Positions 52,011 to 60,416 of a stretch of 64,000 nucleotides of DNA are shown here, piece after piece. A program made the position numbers and the translations under genes. Every line of letters begins with the position of its first letter. Within the stretch, counting starts at the first letter, position 1. The stretch covers positions 16,385-80,384 of the forward strand of contig DDWF01000252.1 in the NCBI GenBank assembly GCA_002345845.1. Direction: 5' to 3'. Under the pieces are notes generated by a model. The model saw only the letters and a list, made by a program, of their open reading frames with translations, ran no database searches and had not been told where the DNA came from. Source of the stretch: Betaproteobacteria bacterium UBA2293. Its GTDB lineage: Bacteria > Pseudomonadota > Gammaproteobacteria > Burkholderiales > Rhodocyclaceae.

Positions 52011-53842
52011 TGCTCAACCTCATTGACCAGAGTTTCAATCTCGCCCAACAGACGAATCACTTCGGCCTCGTGGCCGCGCATGCGGGCGATCAGGTCTTTT
52101 GGGTCGGCATGTTCGAGGCCCGCCTTGGCGTGGGGGTTTTTCTGGTCGAGGTTGTAAATCGGCCAGTAGAGGGCGTCGCCTTGGGCTTGTGCTGTTTTGG
52201 CCGCCAGTTCATGGGCCTGCTGTTGGGCTTTGAGCGTGCGCAGGCGCGCTTGTGATTTTTCCTTTTTTTCGCCGTTGACCGTAGCAATGCCCTGTTCGGC
52301 CTCACGGATATCTTTGCCCAACGCCAGTGCCGACGCACGTTCGGCCTCGGCGTTTTGCCAGTGCGGCGTAGCGGCGTCGACTGCCGCGGCGCGCTTGGAG
52401 GCGAAATCCACCTTCCATGCCTGCGGACCTTCTTCGCGGCTGTTCCACCAGGCCATGGCCGAGGCGAATTCGTCGAACTGCAGGGGCGCGGTCTTACTGT
52501 ACTTCTTGCGCCCCTCGGGCAGAGGGAGTTCGTAATACCAGATGGTGTCGGTGGGGCCGCCGCGCTCGAAAAACAGCAGGTTGGCCGGAATGTCGGTGTA
52601 GGGTGCGAACACCCCTTGCGGCAGACGCACGATGGTGTGCAGGCGGAATTCCTTGAGCATTTCCTCCTTGATGACGGCGCTGATGCCATCGCCAAACAGG
52701 GTGCCATTGGGGACGACCACGGCAGCACGACCACCCCGGCTGGCGGGTTTGCCGCCCGGCACCGGCGCCCCGGCGACGCGCAGCTTGCGCATGATGTATT
52801 GCAGGAAGAGCAGTGCAGTTTCCGCCGTTTGCATATTGGGCGGGAAATTGGCCTTGATGCCGACTTCCTCTTCGCCGCCAAAGGGCGGGTTGGTGAGGAT
52901 GACGTCGACGCGCTCGCTGTGGCCGATTTCGTTGACCCGCCGATCCAGCGTATTGCCATAGGCAATCTGCGGCGCTTCCAGGCCATGCAGCAGCAGGTTC
53001 ATCTGCACCAGCATGTAGGGGAGCGGCTTGGCTTCCTGGCCATACAGGGTGTCACGCTGCAAGGTCAGGCGCTGATCCGGCGTCGTCACCTGCGGAGCGA
53101 TGTGGTCGTAGGCTTCGACGAGAAAGCCACCGGTGCCGCAAGCCGGGTCGAGCACGGTTTCACCCAACTGCGGGTCGCTGACCTGAACCATGAAGCGGAC
53201 CACCGGACGCGGCGTATAGAACTCGCCGGAATCGCCCGCCGCATCGCGCATTTCGCGCAGCATCGATTCGTAGAGGTGCGAGAGGGTGTGAATCTCTTCG
53301 CTGGCACTGAAATGAATGCCGTTGATCTTGTTCAAAATGTCGCGCAGCAGATAGCCGCTGACCATGCGGTTCTGTACGCCCTTGAAGACGTTGGCGATGA
53401 CTTCGCGCTGACTGCCTTTTTCACCCTCGCCGGCCAGGCCACGCAGGTAGGCAAAGAGTCCCTGGCCGCTACTGCCATTGGCGCGAATGGCGACTTCCTG
53501 ACCGATGAAGGCCAGCAGTTCGTCGCCAGAAATGCCGTCCTCGCGGGCGGCCCAATCGCGCCAGCGGTACGGTGCTTCGATGATGGGCTGATAGGGTTTG
53601 CCGTCGAGTTCGGATTCCTCTTCGTGGACGGCTTCGAGGTCGTCGAGGAACTTGAGGAACATGACCCAGGTGAGCAATGGCAGGCGATCCACGTCGCCAT
53701 TCAGCCCCTTGTCCTTGCGAAGAATCTTGCGCGCCGTGCCGATCAGCGCGGACAAGTTCTCGCGGGTGGTCAGCGGTGCTTTAATTTTGCGGGAGACGCG
53801 CGGTTTCTTTTCGGGCGCGACGGGTTTGGCGGTTTTGGCCAT
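52007..53842 (-). CDS. hsdM: Type I restriction-modification methyltransferase subunit HsdM
   Basis: The protein has 611 residues. The N6-adenine methylase motifs are DPACGTGGFLVEAYDHI near residue 233 and NPPFGGEEEVG near residue 317 (NPPF). The HsdM N-terminal domain has LPLLTWVMFLKFLDDLE near residue 53. It methylates the half sites recognised by HsdS. It is 15 bp downstream of hsdR and overlaps DUF1016 by 4 bp. Basic/coiled C-terminus about residues 500-600. Confidence 0.92.
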   Translation of the reverse strand: MAKTAKPVAPEKKPRVSRKIKAPLTTRENLSALIGTARKILRKDKGLNGDVDRLPLLTWVMFLKFLDDLEAVHEEESELDGKPYQPIIEAPYRWRDWAAREDGISGDELLAFIGQEVAIRANGSSGQGLFAYLRGLAGEGEKGSQREVIANVFKGVQNRMVSGYLLRDILNKINGIHFSASEEIHTLSHLYESMLREMRDAAGDSGEFYTPRPVVRFMVQVSDPQLGETVLDPACGTGGFLVEAYDHIAPQVTTPDQRLTLQRDTLYGQEAKPLPYMLVQMNLLLHGLEAPQIAYGNTLDRRVNEIGHSERVDVILTNPPFGGEEEVGIKANFPPNMQTAETALLFLQYIMRKLRVAGAPVPGGKPASRGGRAAVVVPNGTLFGDGISAVIKEEMLKEFRLHTIVRLPQGVFAPYTDIPANLLFFERGGPTDTIWYYELPLPEGRKKYSKTAPLQFDEFASAMAWWNSREEGPQAWKVDFASKRAAAVDAATPHWQNAEAERASALALGKDIREAEQGIATVNGEKKEKSQARLRTLKAQQQAHELAAKTAQAQGDALYWPIYNLDQKNPHAKAGLEHADPKDLIARMRGHEAEVIRLLGEIETLVNEVEQ

Positions 53843-53857
53843 AAGGACGAGTTTTCT

Positions 53858-56272
53858 TTATTGGTAAATGGCGGCCTGCAGCCGCGATACGGCCTCTTTC
53901 AGGCCTTTCACGCCGCCGAAATGGCGCGTGGCAATTTCGGAAGGGGAACCAAAGCGGTCGAAGGGCTGCACCTTCATCAGGTCAGACAGCACATTGAATT
54001 GGATAATGCCGCGCTCGATGTACTTGTCGAGAAGTAGCGCCAGGACTTCACGGGCGGTGTCGCCGTACTGGGCGAACAGATCCTGCGTCTGGCGCCTGGC
54101 CAGTTCTGCGCGCTGGCGGCGGGTCAATAGCGGTGCATTCCATGCCAGATGGCAGAGCATATCGAACGGATCGGCATCGGGCTGATCGCTACTGGCCGCA
54201 AGCTCCTCGAAACTGATGCCGCGCTCGGTCAGCTCGCGCAGCACTTCGGCCCGCGTGTCAGGGTTGGCCCAGGCGGATTGCAAGGCATCGCGCGTCGGGT
54301 ACAAGGTGCGCACGGCTCGACCTGAATACTCGGTATAGCGCACGACCTGCAGTTTCTTGCCGTCGGTGTCGAGGTCGTAGACCAGGTGACCAATGACTTC
54401 AACCTCGCCACCATCGATGTAGAACTTTCGCGGTTCCTCCGGTGGCTGATTGATCAGGATGCCGGTATCCGGTCCGATTTGTTCCTCTGGCAGTTCGTAC
54501 TCGGTCGGCGGCGCATCGGGCGGCGTTTCAATTTCTATCTCGGTCACTTCGATTTGTTCGCCGCTCTCATTGACCGTAACCTCCTCGATGCGCGCCGGGT
54601 CGCCATCGAAATCCGGGTCGGCAAAATGCCGCGTGGCAGTACCGGTGAAGTCGATGATGTTGAAGTATTCCTTACCGTAGTCGACCTTCAGCCGCGTGCC
54701 TCGCCCGATGATCTGCTTGAATTCCGAACGTGATCCGACGACGCGCGCTAGCACGACATTTTTGACCATCTCGGCGTCAACGCCGGTGGTCAACAATTGG
54801 GAAGTGGTCAGAACGACCGGCGTCGGCTTGTCCACGTCCTGGAAATGCGCCAGATGCGTCAGGCCGATGGAGCCCTCGTCAGCGGTAACGCGGCAGACAT
54901 AGTCCGGGTACTGCTTGACCAGATCACTATTCAGATTGAGTAGCTCCTGCCGTAGTTCGGCCGCGTGCTCCTGATCGACACAGAACACCAGGGTCTTGGC
55001 GAAGCGGTCGGTGCCTTTCAGCAAGTCGGTGAGATGGCGGGCCATTGCCCGCGTGCGCGAACGCAGTGCGACGACACGTTCGAAATCCTTGGTCTGGTAT
55101 TCCTCGTCGGGCACTTCGCGGCCATAGCGGTCCAACTCATCCTTGCTGGGCCGCCACCCGGCGGCATCCACCGTGGTGATGACCCGGTGAACCCGATACG
55201 GTGCCAGGAATCCGTCTTCGATGCCTTGGCGCAAGCTGTAGGTGTAGACAGGATTGCCGAAATACTCGTAGCTGTCGCGGGATTCCTCCCGCAGCGGAGT
55301 GGCTGTCATGCCGAATTGCACGGCAGGCTCGAAGTAGTCCAGCACGGCGCGCCAACTGCTCTCGTCACGACTGGAGCCCCGATGACATTCGTCGATGATG
55401 ATCAGATCGAAGAAGTCTGGGCGGTACTGGCGGAACACGTCTTCGCTGGCCGTGCTCAGGGCCTGGTAGATGCCAAAGTACATGTCCCGGCTCTGGCTCA
55501 CGTCGCCGCCGGCAATCTTGTGGCGGGCATCACCGAACGGCGCGAACATCTTGGCCATCGGGTCATCAACCAAAATATTGCGGTCGGCCAGGAACAGTAT
55601 CTTCGGACGGCGATATTCACCCGTTCGATTCCAACGGCTGTTCCAAAGTTTCCAACAGATCTGGAAAGCCACACAAGTCTTGCCGGTACCGGTGGCCAGG
55701 GTAGCGAGGATGCGCTTCTGGCCGAGCAGAATGGCTTCGATCACGCGGTGAATGGCTATTTGCTGGTAGTAGCGCGGCACCTTGCCAGAAACGATATTGA
55801 ATGGTTCCAGCAAATGCGTGGCGGCGTCCTGCGACAAAGGTGTTTCCGCCGTCAGGCGGGCAAACAGTTCGGCGGGTGTGGCGTACCGATCCACCTCGCG
55901 CTCGGTGCCGGTGGTGTAGTCGATCTCGATGATGCGATGACCGTTGGTGGCGTATGCAAACTTGAGTCCAAGTATCTCCGCATATTCCCGCGCCTGTTGC
56001 ACACCGGATTCAGCCGGCAGACCGATTTCCTTGGCCTCGACAACCGCCAACGGGAAATCGCGGCGGTAGTAAAGCAGGAAATCGGCGCGTTTCTGCTTGC
56101 CGCGACGCACCTTGCCGCCAGCGACGATGATGCGGCCATTGGTGAATGTGCGCTGTTCGCCAATGGCGTGTGGGGCAACTGACCATCCGGACTCGACGAG
56201 TCGGGGCGTGACGAATTCGCGGCAGGTGTCAGCTTCAGTCATCACGCGTTCTCGCATTGCCGCTCCGGTCAT
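53858..56272 (-). CDS. hsdR: Type I restriction enzyme subunit HsdR
   Basis: The protein has 804 residues. The N-terminal nuclease motif is DFLLYYRRDFPLAVVEAKE; the helicase shows Walker A ATGTGKT and a DECH box (IDECHRGSSRD), then motif VI IIGRGTRLKVDYG. HsdR translocates DNA and cuts it at distance from unmethylated sites. ATG 56242 (MTEADTCREF) is an alternative start. The length matches short EcoEI-type HsdR proteins. It heads the five-gene restriction operon behind a small regulator. Confidence 0.92.
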   Translation of the reverse strand: MTGAAMRERVMTEADTCREFVTPRLVESGWSVAPHAIGEQRTFTNGRIIVAGGKVRRGKQKRADFLLYYRRDFPLAVVEAKEIGLPAESGVQQAREYAEILGLKFAYATNGHRIIEIDYTTGTEREVDRYATPAELFARLTAETPLSQDAATHLLEPFNIVSGKVPRYYQQIAIHRVIEAILLGQKRILATLATGTGKTCVAFQICWKLWNSRWNRTGEYRRPKILFLADRNILVDDPMAKMFAPFGDARHKIAGGDVSQSRDMYFGIYQALSTASEDVFRQYRPDFFDLIIIDECHRGSSRDESSWRAVLDYFEPAVQFGMTATPLREESRDSYEYFGNPVYTYSLRQGIEDGFLAPYRVHRVITTVDAAGWRPSKDELDRYGREVPDEEYQTKDFERVVALRSRTRAMARHLTDLLKGTDRFAKTLVFCVDQEHAAELRQELLNLNSDLVKQYPDYVCRVTADEGSIGLTHLAHFQDVDKPTPVVLTTSQLLTTGVDAEMVKNVVLARVVGSRSEFKQIIGRGTRLKVDYGKEYFNIIDFTGTATRHFADPDFDGDPARIEEVTVNESGEQIEVTEIEIETPPDAPPTEYELPEEQIGPDTGILINQPPEEPRKFYIDGGEVEVIGHLVYDLDTDGKKLQVVRYTEYSGRAVRTLYPTRDALQSAWANPDTRAEVLRELTERGISFEELAASSDQPDADPFDMLCHLAWNAPLLTRRQRAELARRQTQDLFAQYGDTAREVLALLLDKYIERGIIQFNVLSDLMKVQPFDRFGSPSEIATRHFGGVKGLKEAVSRLQAAIYQ

Positions 56273-56281
56273 CTCTGTCCC

Positions 56282-56605
56282 TCAATCAATCAGAATTTTG
56301 AAACTGGTGGCGAGGGCAATCGGTTCCACCTCACGTACATTACGTTTAAGTTCAACCAGCCCGTAGCCCGCCATCATTCGCAGCGTGCGCGATAGATTCG
56401 GCACCTGCCGCCCGCTCAGCGTAGCCAACTCGGTCAGCGTTTTTGGCTTGGCATCCCGAATGACGCGAAGCAGTGCCTGGTTATCCTCGGAAAGCACGGC
56501 GGCCATTGTCGCCATCGATGGGAACCATACCGTGGGAATATCCGTGCCGCTGCTTGCGTTTACTGCATCACCAGAACGACGAATACCGACAACACAGCGT
56601 TTCAT
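56282..56605 (-). CDS. Winged-helix regulator upstream of hsdR
   Basis: The protein has 107 residues. The C-terminal winged helix contains LTELATLSGRQVPNLSRTLR and MMAGYGLVELKRNVREVEPI, as in HVO_A0114-like DNA-binding proteins, some of which are antitoxins. It is only 9 bp from hsdR and so probably controls the restriction operon. ATG 56605 is taken. No matching toxin gene is next to it, so a toxin-antitoxin role is not supported here. Confidence 0.72.
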   Translation of the reverse strand: MKRCVVGIRRSGDAVNASSGTDIPTVWFPSMATMAAVLSEDNQALLRVIRDAKPKTLTELATLSGRQVPNLSRTLRMMAGYGLVELKRNVREVEPIALATSFKILID

Positions 56606-56645
56606 AGTGGATGCCTGATCAAATTGGCATAAAGCATTCATTGTA

Positions 56646-56851
56646 TCAATGTGACACAAGTGCAGCCAGCTCTCCGATTATAGAAATGATCGCCTGCTCA
56701 TTGAGTCTGTCGTAGACGATCTCGTCCTCGCCAGGGAGCACGTTCTCTTGGCAGCGAAATACCAGCAGGAATAGTTCGCGTAGAGGCCGGTCATGGCCGG
56801 CCACCACCAAAACGGGCCGGCCTGCATGAGCTGAATGTAGTGCCGGCTCAT
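56646..56851 (-). pseudogene. Small ICE protein with a 1-nt frameshift
   Basis: From ATG 56851 the frame reads MSRHYIQLMQ and then loses sense. One frame over it continues GRPVLVVAGHDRPLRELFLL and runs through LNEQAIISIIGELAALVSH to stop TGA at 56646-56648. One extra base in the C pair at 56821-56822 (G pair on the coding strand) would restore a 68-residue protein. The start overlaps the preceding DUF5983 stop (ATGA). Sequencing error or recent inactivation are both possible. Confidence 0.6.
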
Positions 56852-57156
56852 GATAGGGGGTCTGGCATCGTGAAGACAGTTAGGCCGTCGATTACAGGCG
56901 CTTCGCTGTCAAATTTCAGCCAGACAATGCCGGCCAACTTGGCAATCTCGAAAATCGCGGCCAAGTCGCTTTCAGTCGGGATCCGGTGGCGCGGCGCACC
57001 GACGTAGAGGATGCCGCCGCAGTCGGTTGGATAAGCGTTGACCGACAAATCGTTGTCGGCCAGTTTCAGGCGCGTGTTCGGACTTAGATGCGAGAGCGAA
57101 ATTGCGGCCAGGGGTTCAGCCTGTGTTCTCAGGCATGTCACGGAAGTGCTTTCCAT
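56848..57156 (-). CDS. DUF5983-like ICE protein
   Basis: This 102-residue protein contains LSHLSPNTRLKLADNDLSVN and GGILYVGAPR, which I associate with DUF5983 proteins of ICEs and plasmids; the function is unknown. GGAGACC precedes ATG 57156. It overlaps the upstream zinc-ribbon gene by about 40 bp and the downstream frameshifted gene by 4 bp, so all belong to one small ICE operon. Confidence 0.62.
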   Translation of the reverse strand: MESTSVTCLRTQAEPLAAISLSHLSPNTRLKLADNDLSVNAYPTDCGGILYVGAPRHRIPTESDLAAIFEIAKLAGIVWLKFDSEAPVIDGLTVFTMPDPLS

Positions 57157-57325
57157 GCGGGTCTCCTTCTTTTTGAGTGAGCGTCGACCTGGTCTTCGAG
57201 CGCTTGCCAGTTCGACGGTGGTAAGTCATGCCGCAGTCGCGGCAACGGAACCAGCGCAGGCATCCGAGCGTCCCCAGGGGGATGCCATCACCTGCGCAGA
57301 GTGGGCAACGTGAAGTGGAAGTCAT
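57116..57325 (-). CDS. Small zinc-ribbon protein
   Basis: This 69-residue protein has two Cys pairs (CPLCAGDG near residue 7 and CRDCGMTYH near residue 27) that form a zinc ribbon, followed by a basic tail (RRTGKRSKTRS). ATG 57325 is chosen to place the first Cys pair near the N-terminus. It could bind nucleic acid. It is followed by the DUF5983-like gene with an overlap. No family name is recognised. Confidence 0.62.
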   Translation of the reverse strand: MTSTSRCPLCAGDGIPLGTLGCLRWFRCRDCGMTYHRRTGKRSKTRSTLTQKEGDPHGKHFRDMPENTG

Positions 57326-57426
57326 CGCTACTCCCCCTTCACAAAGCAATTGTTGAAGTCCGACCGGGAGCCTCGGAGAAGTACTTCCGGATTGGACTCA
57401 GCACGGAAGATGGGCGACTCATGACG

Positions 57427-58002
57427 CTAGATCAACCCAAGTTCGGCAAACGAAACGACTTTGTCGCCGGCCACGATGAAATGGTCGATGATCCGCACGT
57501 CCACCAGGCTCAGTGCCGACTTCAGGGTTTGCGTCAGCAGTTCATCGGCCCGCGAGGGCTCGGCTTCGCCCGAGGGATGATTGTGGGCAAGGGCCAGCGC
57601 TGCAGCATTTCGGGTTAGCGCTCCCTTGACCACTTCCCGGGGGTAGACGGAGGTCTGGGTCAGGGTTCCCCGGAACAGTTCTTCAGCCTCGATCAGGCGA
57701 TGGTGGGCATCCAGATAAATCACCAGGAACACCTCATGCTGCAGGCCAGCGCAGTGCAGACGTAACCAGTCGCGCAGTACTTGCGGTGAGGACATCACCG
57801 GACTGTTGCACATCTGCTCGCGCAAGTCGCGCAACAGCAGTTCGCGCGCCACGTCCAGGCGGTGGGCCAACTCAGTTTCGGGCAGGTTGCCCATGTGGGC
57901 AACAGCGTCGCTGACATGCAAGGGTAGGGCACTCGATGCACAAACTGCGGGCGCGAGTAATTCGCGGACGAGGTCGGCGCGGGACAGGATAGACATATTC
58001 AT
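57427..58002 (-). CDS. radC: RadC-like JAB-domain protein
   Basis: This 191-residue protein has a C-terminal JAB1/MPN metalloprotease-like fold with the HxHPxG...D motif ([16 protein letters not shown]) near residues 151-166. It lacks most of the N-terminal helix-hairpin-helix of chromosomal RadC (about 225 residues), as mobile-element copies do. Its role is not repair as first named and remains open. ATG 58002 with GAGGAGAA upstream is the start. The structured leader at 58003-58085 is the type case for the radC-like motif here. Confidence 0.85.
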   Translation of the reverse strand: MNMSILSRADLVRELLAPAVCASSALPLHVSDAVAHMGNLPETELAHRLDVARELLLRDLREQMCNSPVMSSPQVLRDWLRLHCAGLQHEVFLVIYLDAHHRLIEAEELFRGTLTQTSVYPREVVKGALTRNAAALALAHNHPSGEAEPSRADELLTQTLKSALSLVDVRIIDHFIVAGDKVVSFAELGLI

Positions 58003-58085
58003 GGCGTTCTCCTCTATAAATGGGAAAAGCGGGAACGCCCATTCCGACGGGGACGAGGTCCCCGCTTGGGATGAAGGTGCGGACG
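58003..58085 (-). ncRNA. Structured 5' leader of radC (radC-motif-like)
   Basis: GGGGAC (58049-58054) and GTCCCC (58058-58063) make a 6-bp hairpin. GGCGTTC next to the start codon (58003-58009) is complementary to GAACGCC (58033-58039), giving a 7-bp helix beside the ribosome-binding site. The RNA motif named after radC lies in the 5' UTR of such genes. Confidence 0.68.
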
Positions 58086-58116
58086 AATGTAAAAATAACA
58101 GTCGGCAAGACAAGTA

Positions 58117-58140
58117 GGCAGGTATCGACTGCGACGCCGG
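58117..58140. repeat. Promoter-region repeat, copy 1
   Basis: GGCAGGTATCGACTGCGACGCC begins at 58117 and differs from 61059-61080 at one position of 22. It lies about 115 bp upstream of the radC start. A shared promoter or activator site is likely. Confidence 0.6.
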
Positions 58141-58329
58141 CCAGAAGCCGGGTGACATTCCACAATGGAATGCATTGAGGCGTGGCTAGTTTCTCGCGTC
58201 GGGTTCTGGGCTTCAATGGGTTGGTAGCAGAAGCCATGCGCAAGCTGGTCGGATTTCGATCGATTATGTATAGCGCTATCGATGAGGGTGTTGTGCGAGA
58301 ACTTTCCCCATGGACTTGCTTTGGCGACG

Positions 58330-59001
58330 TCAGCGGAAGACGCGAAGCTCGATCGTCGCCCCGCGCATGAAGGCGAGGTAGGCGCCGGCCTGGCCGATAT
58401 CCCGGAAACTGGCGACGACTTCTTCGCGCCGGAGTACGTCCCATGGACGTTCGGCATCGGCTGACGGCTTGATGCTCAACTCGGCTTCCCGATAAGCGTC
58501 ATGGCGGTACAGAAAATTGCCGGACGCCCAGTCAACGATGGCCAGGATGCAGGCGCACAGAATGGCGCTGCCGCCATGTTCGCCAGGTTCGATCAGAAGT
58601 GGGACTTTCAGGGTTCCGATCGAGCGGCCAATCTGACCGACGACATCGTGCTCTTCCAGCCAGGGTTCGCCGGTAAGCGTGTCGCCCAGAATCAGACGGA
58701 TCTTTTGTTCGTGAGTCCGACAGAACTCGAGAACCTTGGCGGCACGGGCATCGGTGCCTGGGTCGAAGTAGGTTGTGCGCGTCAGCGGCGATTGCCTCCA
58801 GGCCTGGACGGCACGGCAATACTTCTCGTAACCGGCGAGAGCGGCATAGTCCTCGTCCGTGAAGGCGAGGTCGGCTCGGCCCAGTTTTTTGGCGATCTGA
58901 TCGGCATGATCGCGGGCGTTGGCAAAACCGAAGCAGGAGTAGCCCTCGCCGCAATCGATCACATAGAGTTGTTGTTCAGCATTAATGCTGATCTTGTTCA
59001 T
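58330..59001 (-). CDS. Hypothetical ICE protein (223 aa)
   Basis: No known family recognised. It starts MNKISINAEQQLYVIDCGEG and contains YSCFGFANARDHADQIAKKLG, then GDTLTGEPWLEEHDVVGQIG with breaks, then LLIEPGEHGGSAILCACIL. The C-terminal part has AYREAELSIKPSADAERPWD. Composition is soluble and mixed. ATG 59001 has AAAGGAA upstream within the leader. It is part of the leader-controlled minus-strand series that includes radC. Confidence 0.68.
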   Translation of the reverse strand: MNKISINAEQQLYVIDCGEGYSCFGFANARDHADQIAKKLGRADLAFTDEDYAALAGYEKYCRAVQAWRQSPLTRTTYFDPGTDARAAKVLEFCRTHEQKIRLILGDTLTGEPWLEEHDVVGQIGRSIGTLKVPLLIEPGEHGGSAILCACILAIVDWASGNFLYRHDAYREAELSIKPSADAERPWDVLRREEVVASFRDIGQAGAYLAFMRGATIELRVFR

Positions 59002-59075
59002 CTCGGGTTCCTTTCAAAAACCCGTGGCGCCCGCACCCCACTGGGCGTGAACCCCACGGGGTGCTGGGTAGCCGG
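59002..59075 (-). ncRNA. Structured 5' leader of the 58330-59001 gene (radC-motif-like)
   Basis: GCACCCC (59033-59039) pairs with GGGGTGC (59058-59064). CGGGTT (59004-59009) pairs with AACCCG (59019-59024), which encloses the ribosome-binding site. Confidence 0.6.
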
Positions 59076-59113
59076 CTGTCTGTTGAATTGGCAGCCGATA
59101 CGTCAACCGCGAT

Positions 59114-59356
59114 TTAGGCTGCTTGCGCGGCAGATTGGAAGCGTTCTTCCAAGGTTGCGTCTTTGGGAACGACGACCATCTGGTCAGATACCAGACGCTC
59201 CAATTTCAACAGCAGGGCGTTGGCGTGCTCCTTGTCATCCGGGCACAGGGATGGGCGCAGTTGCCGGACTTCTTTTTTCATGCGGAGAAGTTCTTGGACG
59301 ATGGCGCATTCGGCATGCGCTTCCATGGCATTCAGGATTTCAGTAACGGTTCTCAT
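59114..59356 (-). CDS. Small helical ICE protein (80 aa)
   Basis: This protein has 80 residues from ATG 59356 (MRTVTEILNAMEAHAECAIV), all helix-forming, with LLRMKKEVRQLRPSLCPDDK and LLLKLERLVSDQMVVVPKDA. No family recognised. AAGGAA precedes the start. A CCGGCATGCCGG palindrome about 25 bp upstream may be a weak member of the leader set. Confidence 0.6.
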   Translation of the reverse strand: MRTVTEILNAMEAHAECAIVQELLRMKKEVRQLRPSLCPDDKEHANALLLKLERLVSDQMVVVPKDATLEERFQSAAQAA

Positions 59357-59465
59357 CAATGGATTCCTTGCTGAAAAAAGGCCGGCATGCCGGGGCAAGA
59401 CGGCGGGCGGGAGTGTGATGGTGTGGCGTCAGGTTTCGCGGCACGTGCGTTCGTCTGGCCGACGC

Positions 59466-59726
59466 TTACGGGTATTCGATTAATTGGGTAGGGATCGGAA
59501 CGAGCGCCGCATGCTCACGCTTGGTGGCGTGGGCGTGGGCGTGGGCGTGGGCGTGGGCGCTCGGCGATCCGGATGCGGTGATGGTGGCGCCGCATTGCAG
59601 GCTAGACCGATACTGGTCCAGCGCTTCTCGGGTCAGGCGGCCGTGCGCGTTGTTTTGAACTCGGCTTCCCGAGCCAGGCGGCGAACCTGGGCGACGGCCG
59701 GTTCTTTGGTCACGTCCGGTAGGCAT
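59466..59726 (-). CDS. Possible small protein with an Ala-His repeat; low support
   Basis: This 86-codon frame overlaps the end of the gene at 59633-60055. The C-terminal 55 residues include (AH)x5 encoded by a GTGGGC hexamer repeat and then TKREHAALVPIPTQLIEYP. The N-terminal 30 residues look like an out-of-frame reading of the upstream gene, so if real it starts later with a non-ATG codon. Confidence 0.25.
   Translation of the reverse strand: MPTGRDQRTGRRPGSPPGSGSRVQNNAHGRLTREALDQYRSSLQCGATITASGSPSAHAHAHAHAHATKREHAALVPIPTQLIEYP
59529..59558. repeat. Tandem hexanucleotide repeat (GTGGGC)x5
   Basis: Five perfect tandem copies of GTGGGC occupy 30 bp, preceded by one imperfect unit. The number of units could change by slippage without altering frame, because the unit is 6 bp. 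Confidence 0.9.
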
Positions 59727-60055
59727 TCGACAGCGATGTCGCTACCGTGCCCCCACAATTTCTGCAGACCGCGCAGTGGCTGGATGAACAGCCCGACGCA
59801 CAGCCAGCGGACGAACTGACCGATCCGCTTGTGGCGCGCCTGGCGGGCCTTTTGCTGGCGCAGGGATTCCCGGCAGCATAGGTAGAGCGCCAGATGGCTG
59901 CGCTTCATTTCAGGATCAGACTCCAACTGGGCCAGAACTTCGCTAGCGATGGCCGGATCCCGACCGACGCGCTGGTAAAAACCAACCCAAGCACGTTCTT
60001 CCTCAGATTCGAGGCTGGCGCGCCGCGGACGAGGACGAGACTTCTCGATTGACAT
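59633..60055 (-). CDS. Hypothetical ICE protein (140 aa)
   Basis: The protein has 140 residues from ATG 60055. A basic N-terminus (SIEKSRPRPRRASLESEEER) is followed by a helical part with FYQRVGRDPAIASEVLAQLE and YLCCRESLRQQKARQARHKR, then a hydrophobic stretch FVRWLCVGLFIQPLRGLQKL. GGAG precedes the start in a radC-like leader. No function assigned. Confidence 0.65.
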   Translation of the reverse strand: MSIEKSRPRPRRASLESEEERAWVGFYQRVGRDPAIASEVLAQLESDPEMKRSHLALYLCCRESLRQQKARQARHKRIGQFVRWLCVGLFIQPLRGLQKLWGHGSDIAVECLPDVTKEPAVAQVRRLAREAEFKTTRTAA

Positions 60056-60130
60056 GGTGTTATCTCCAAAGGTGAACAGAGGGAACACCTGTCCCCGGTC
60101 GGGGAAGCGGTAGACTCCCCGGGGTTGCAC
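60056..60130 (-). ncRNA. Structured 5' leader of the 59633-60055 gene (radC-motif-like)
   Basis: GGTGTT beside the start codon (60056-60061) pairs with AACACC (60084-60089). GGGGA (60101-60105) pairs with TCCCC (60116-60120) as the distal stem. The core CGTTCCC/TGTTCCC segment is shared with the radC leader. Confidence 0.65.
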
Positions 60131-60185
60131 GGACATGTGGCGCTGCTAAGCTGAATGCCCACACGAGACAAGATGTGCCAACACC

Positions 60186-60416
60186 ATGCTGCGTGCAGGC
60201 AACGGACTACGGTTCACGCCCGACGAAATCGAGGACTTCCGAAAACTCGGACTCGACTTCGACGGGGCGCGAACACCGGACGACATCGAACAGGCATTGA
60301 CCTGGTGGGCCAATACGCTGAACGACGAACGTCCGAATCTGCTGGAAAAGATCGCTATGGAACTGGCTAAGGCCAAAGGCATCCCACTACCCGCACGCTT
60401 GACGCGGGTACGCTGA
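60186..60416 (+). CDS. Small plus-strand ICE protein (76 aa)
   Basis: This 76-residue protein (MLRAGNGLRFTPDEIEDFRK, then GLDFDGARTPDDIEQALTWW and MELAKAKGIPLP) is acidic and helical. No family recognised. The codon use is protein-like although it stands alone on the plus strand among minus-strand genes. Its 3' end overlaps the convergent gene at 60387-60608 by 30 bp. It shares its upstream region with the divergent gene at 59633-60055. Confidence 0.6.
   Translation: MLRAGNGLRFTPDEIEDFRKLGLDFDGARTPDDIEQALTWWANTLNDERPNLLEKIAMELAKAKGIPLPARLTRVR

Noticed and set aside
56282..56605. Antitoxin of a toxin-antitoxin pair
   Set aside because: The winged helix resembles some antitoxins, but the adjacent gene is hsdR and no toxin-like gene is coupled to it.
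59520..59560. Possible CRISPR-like array
   Set aside because: It is a pure tandem hexamer without spacers, only 30 bp long, and no cas gene is nearby.
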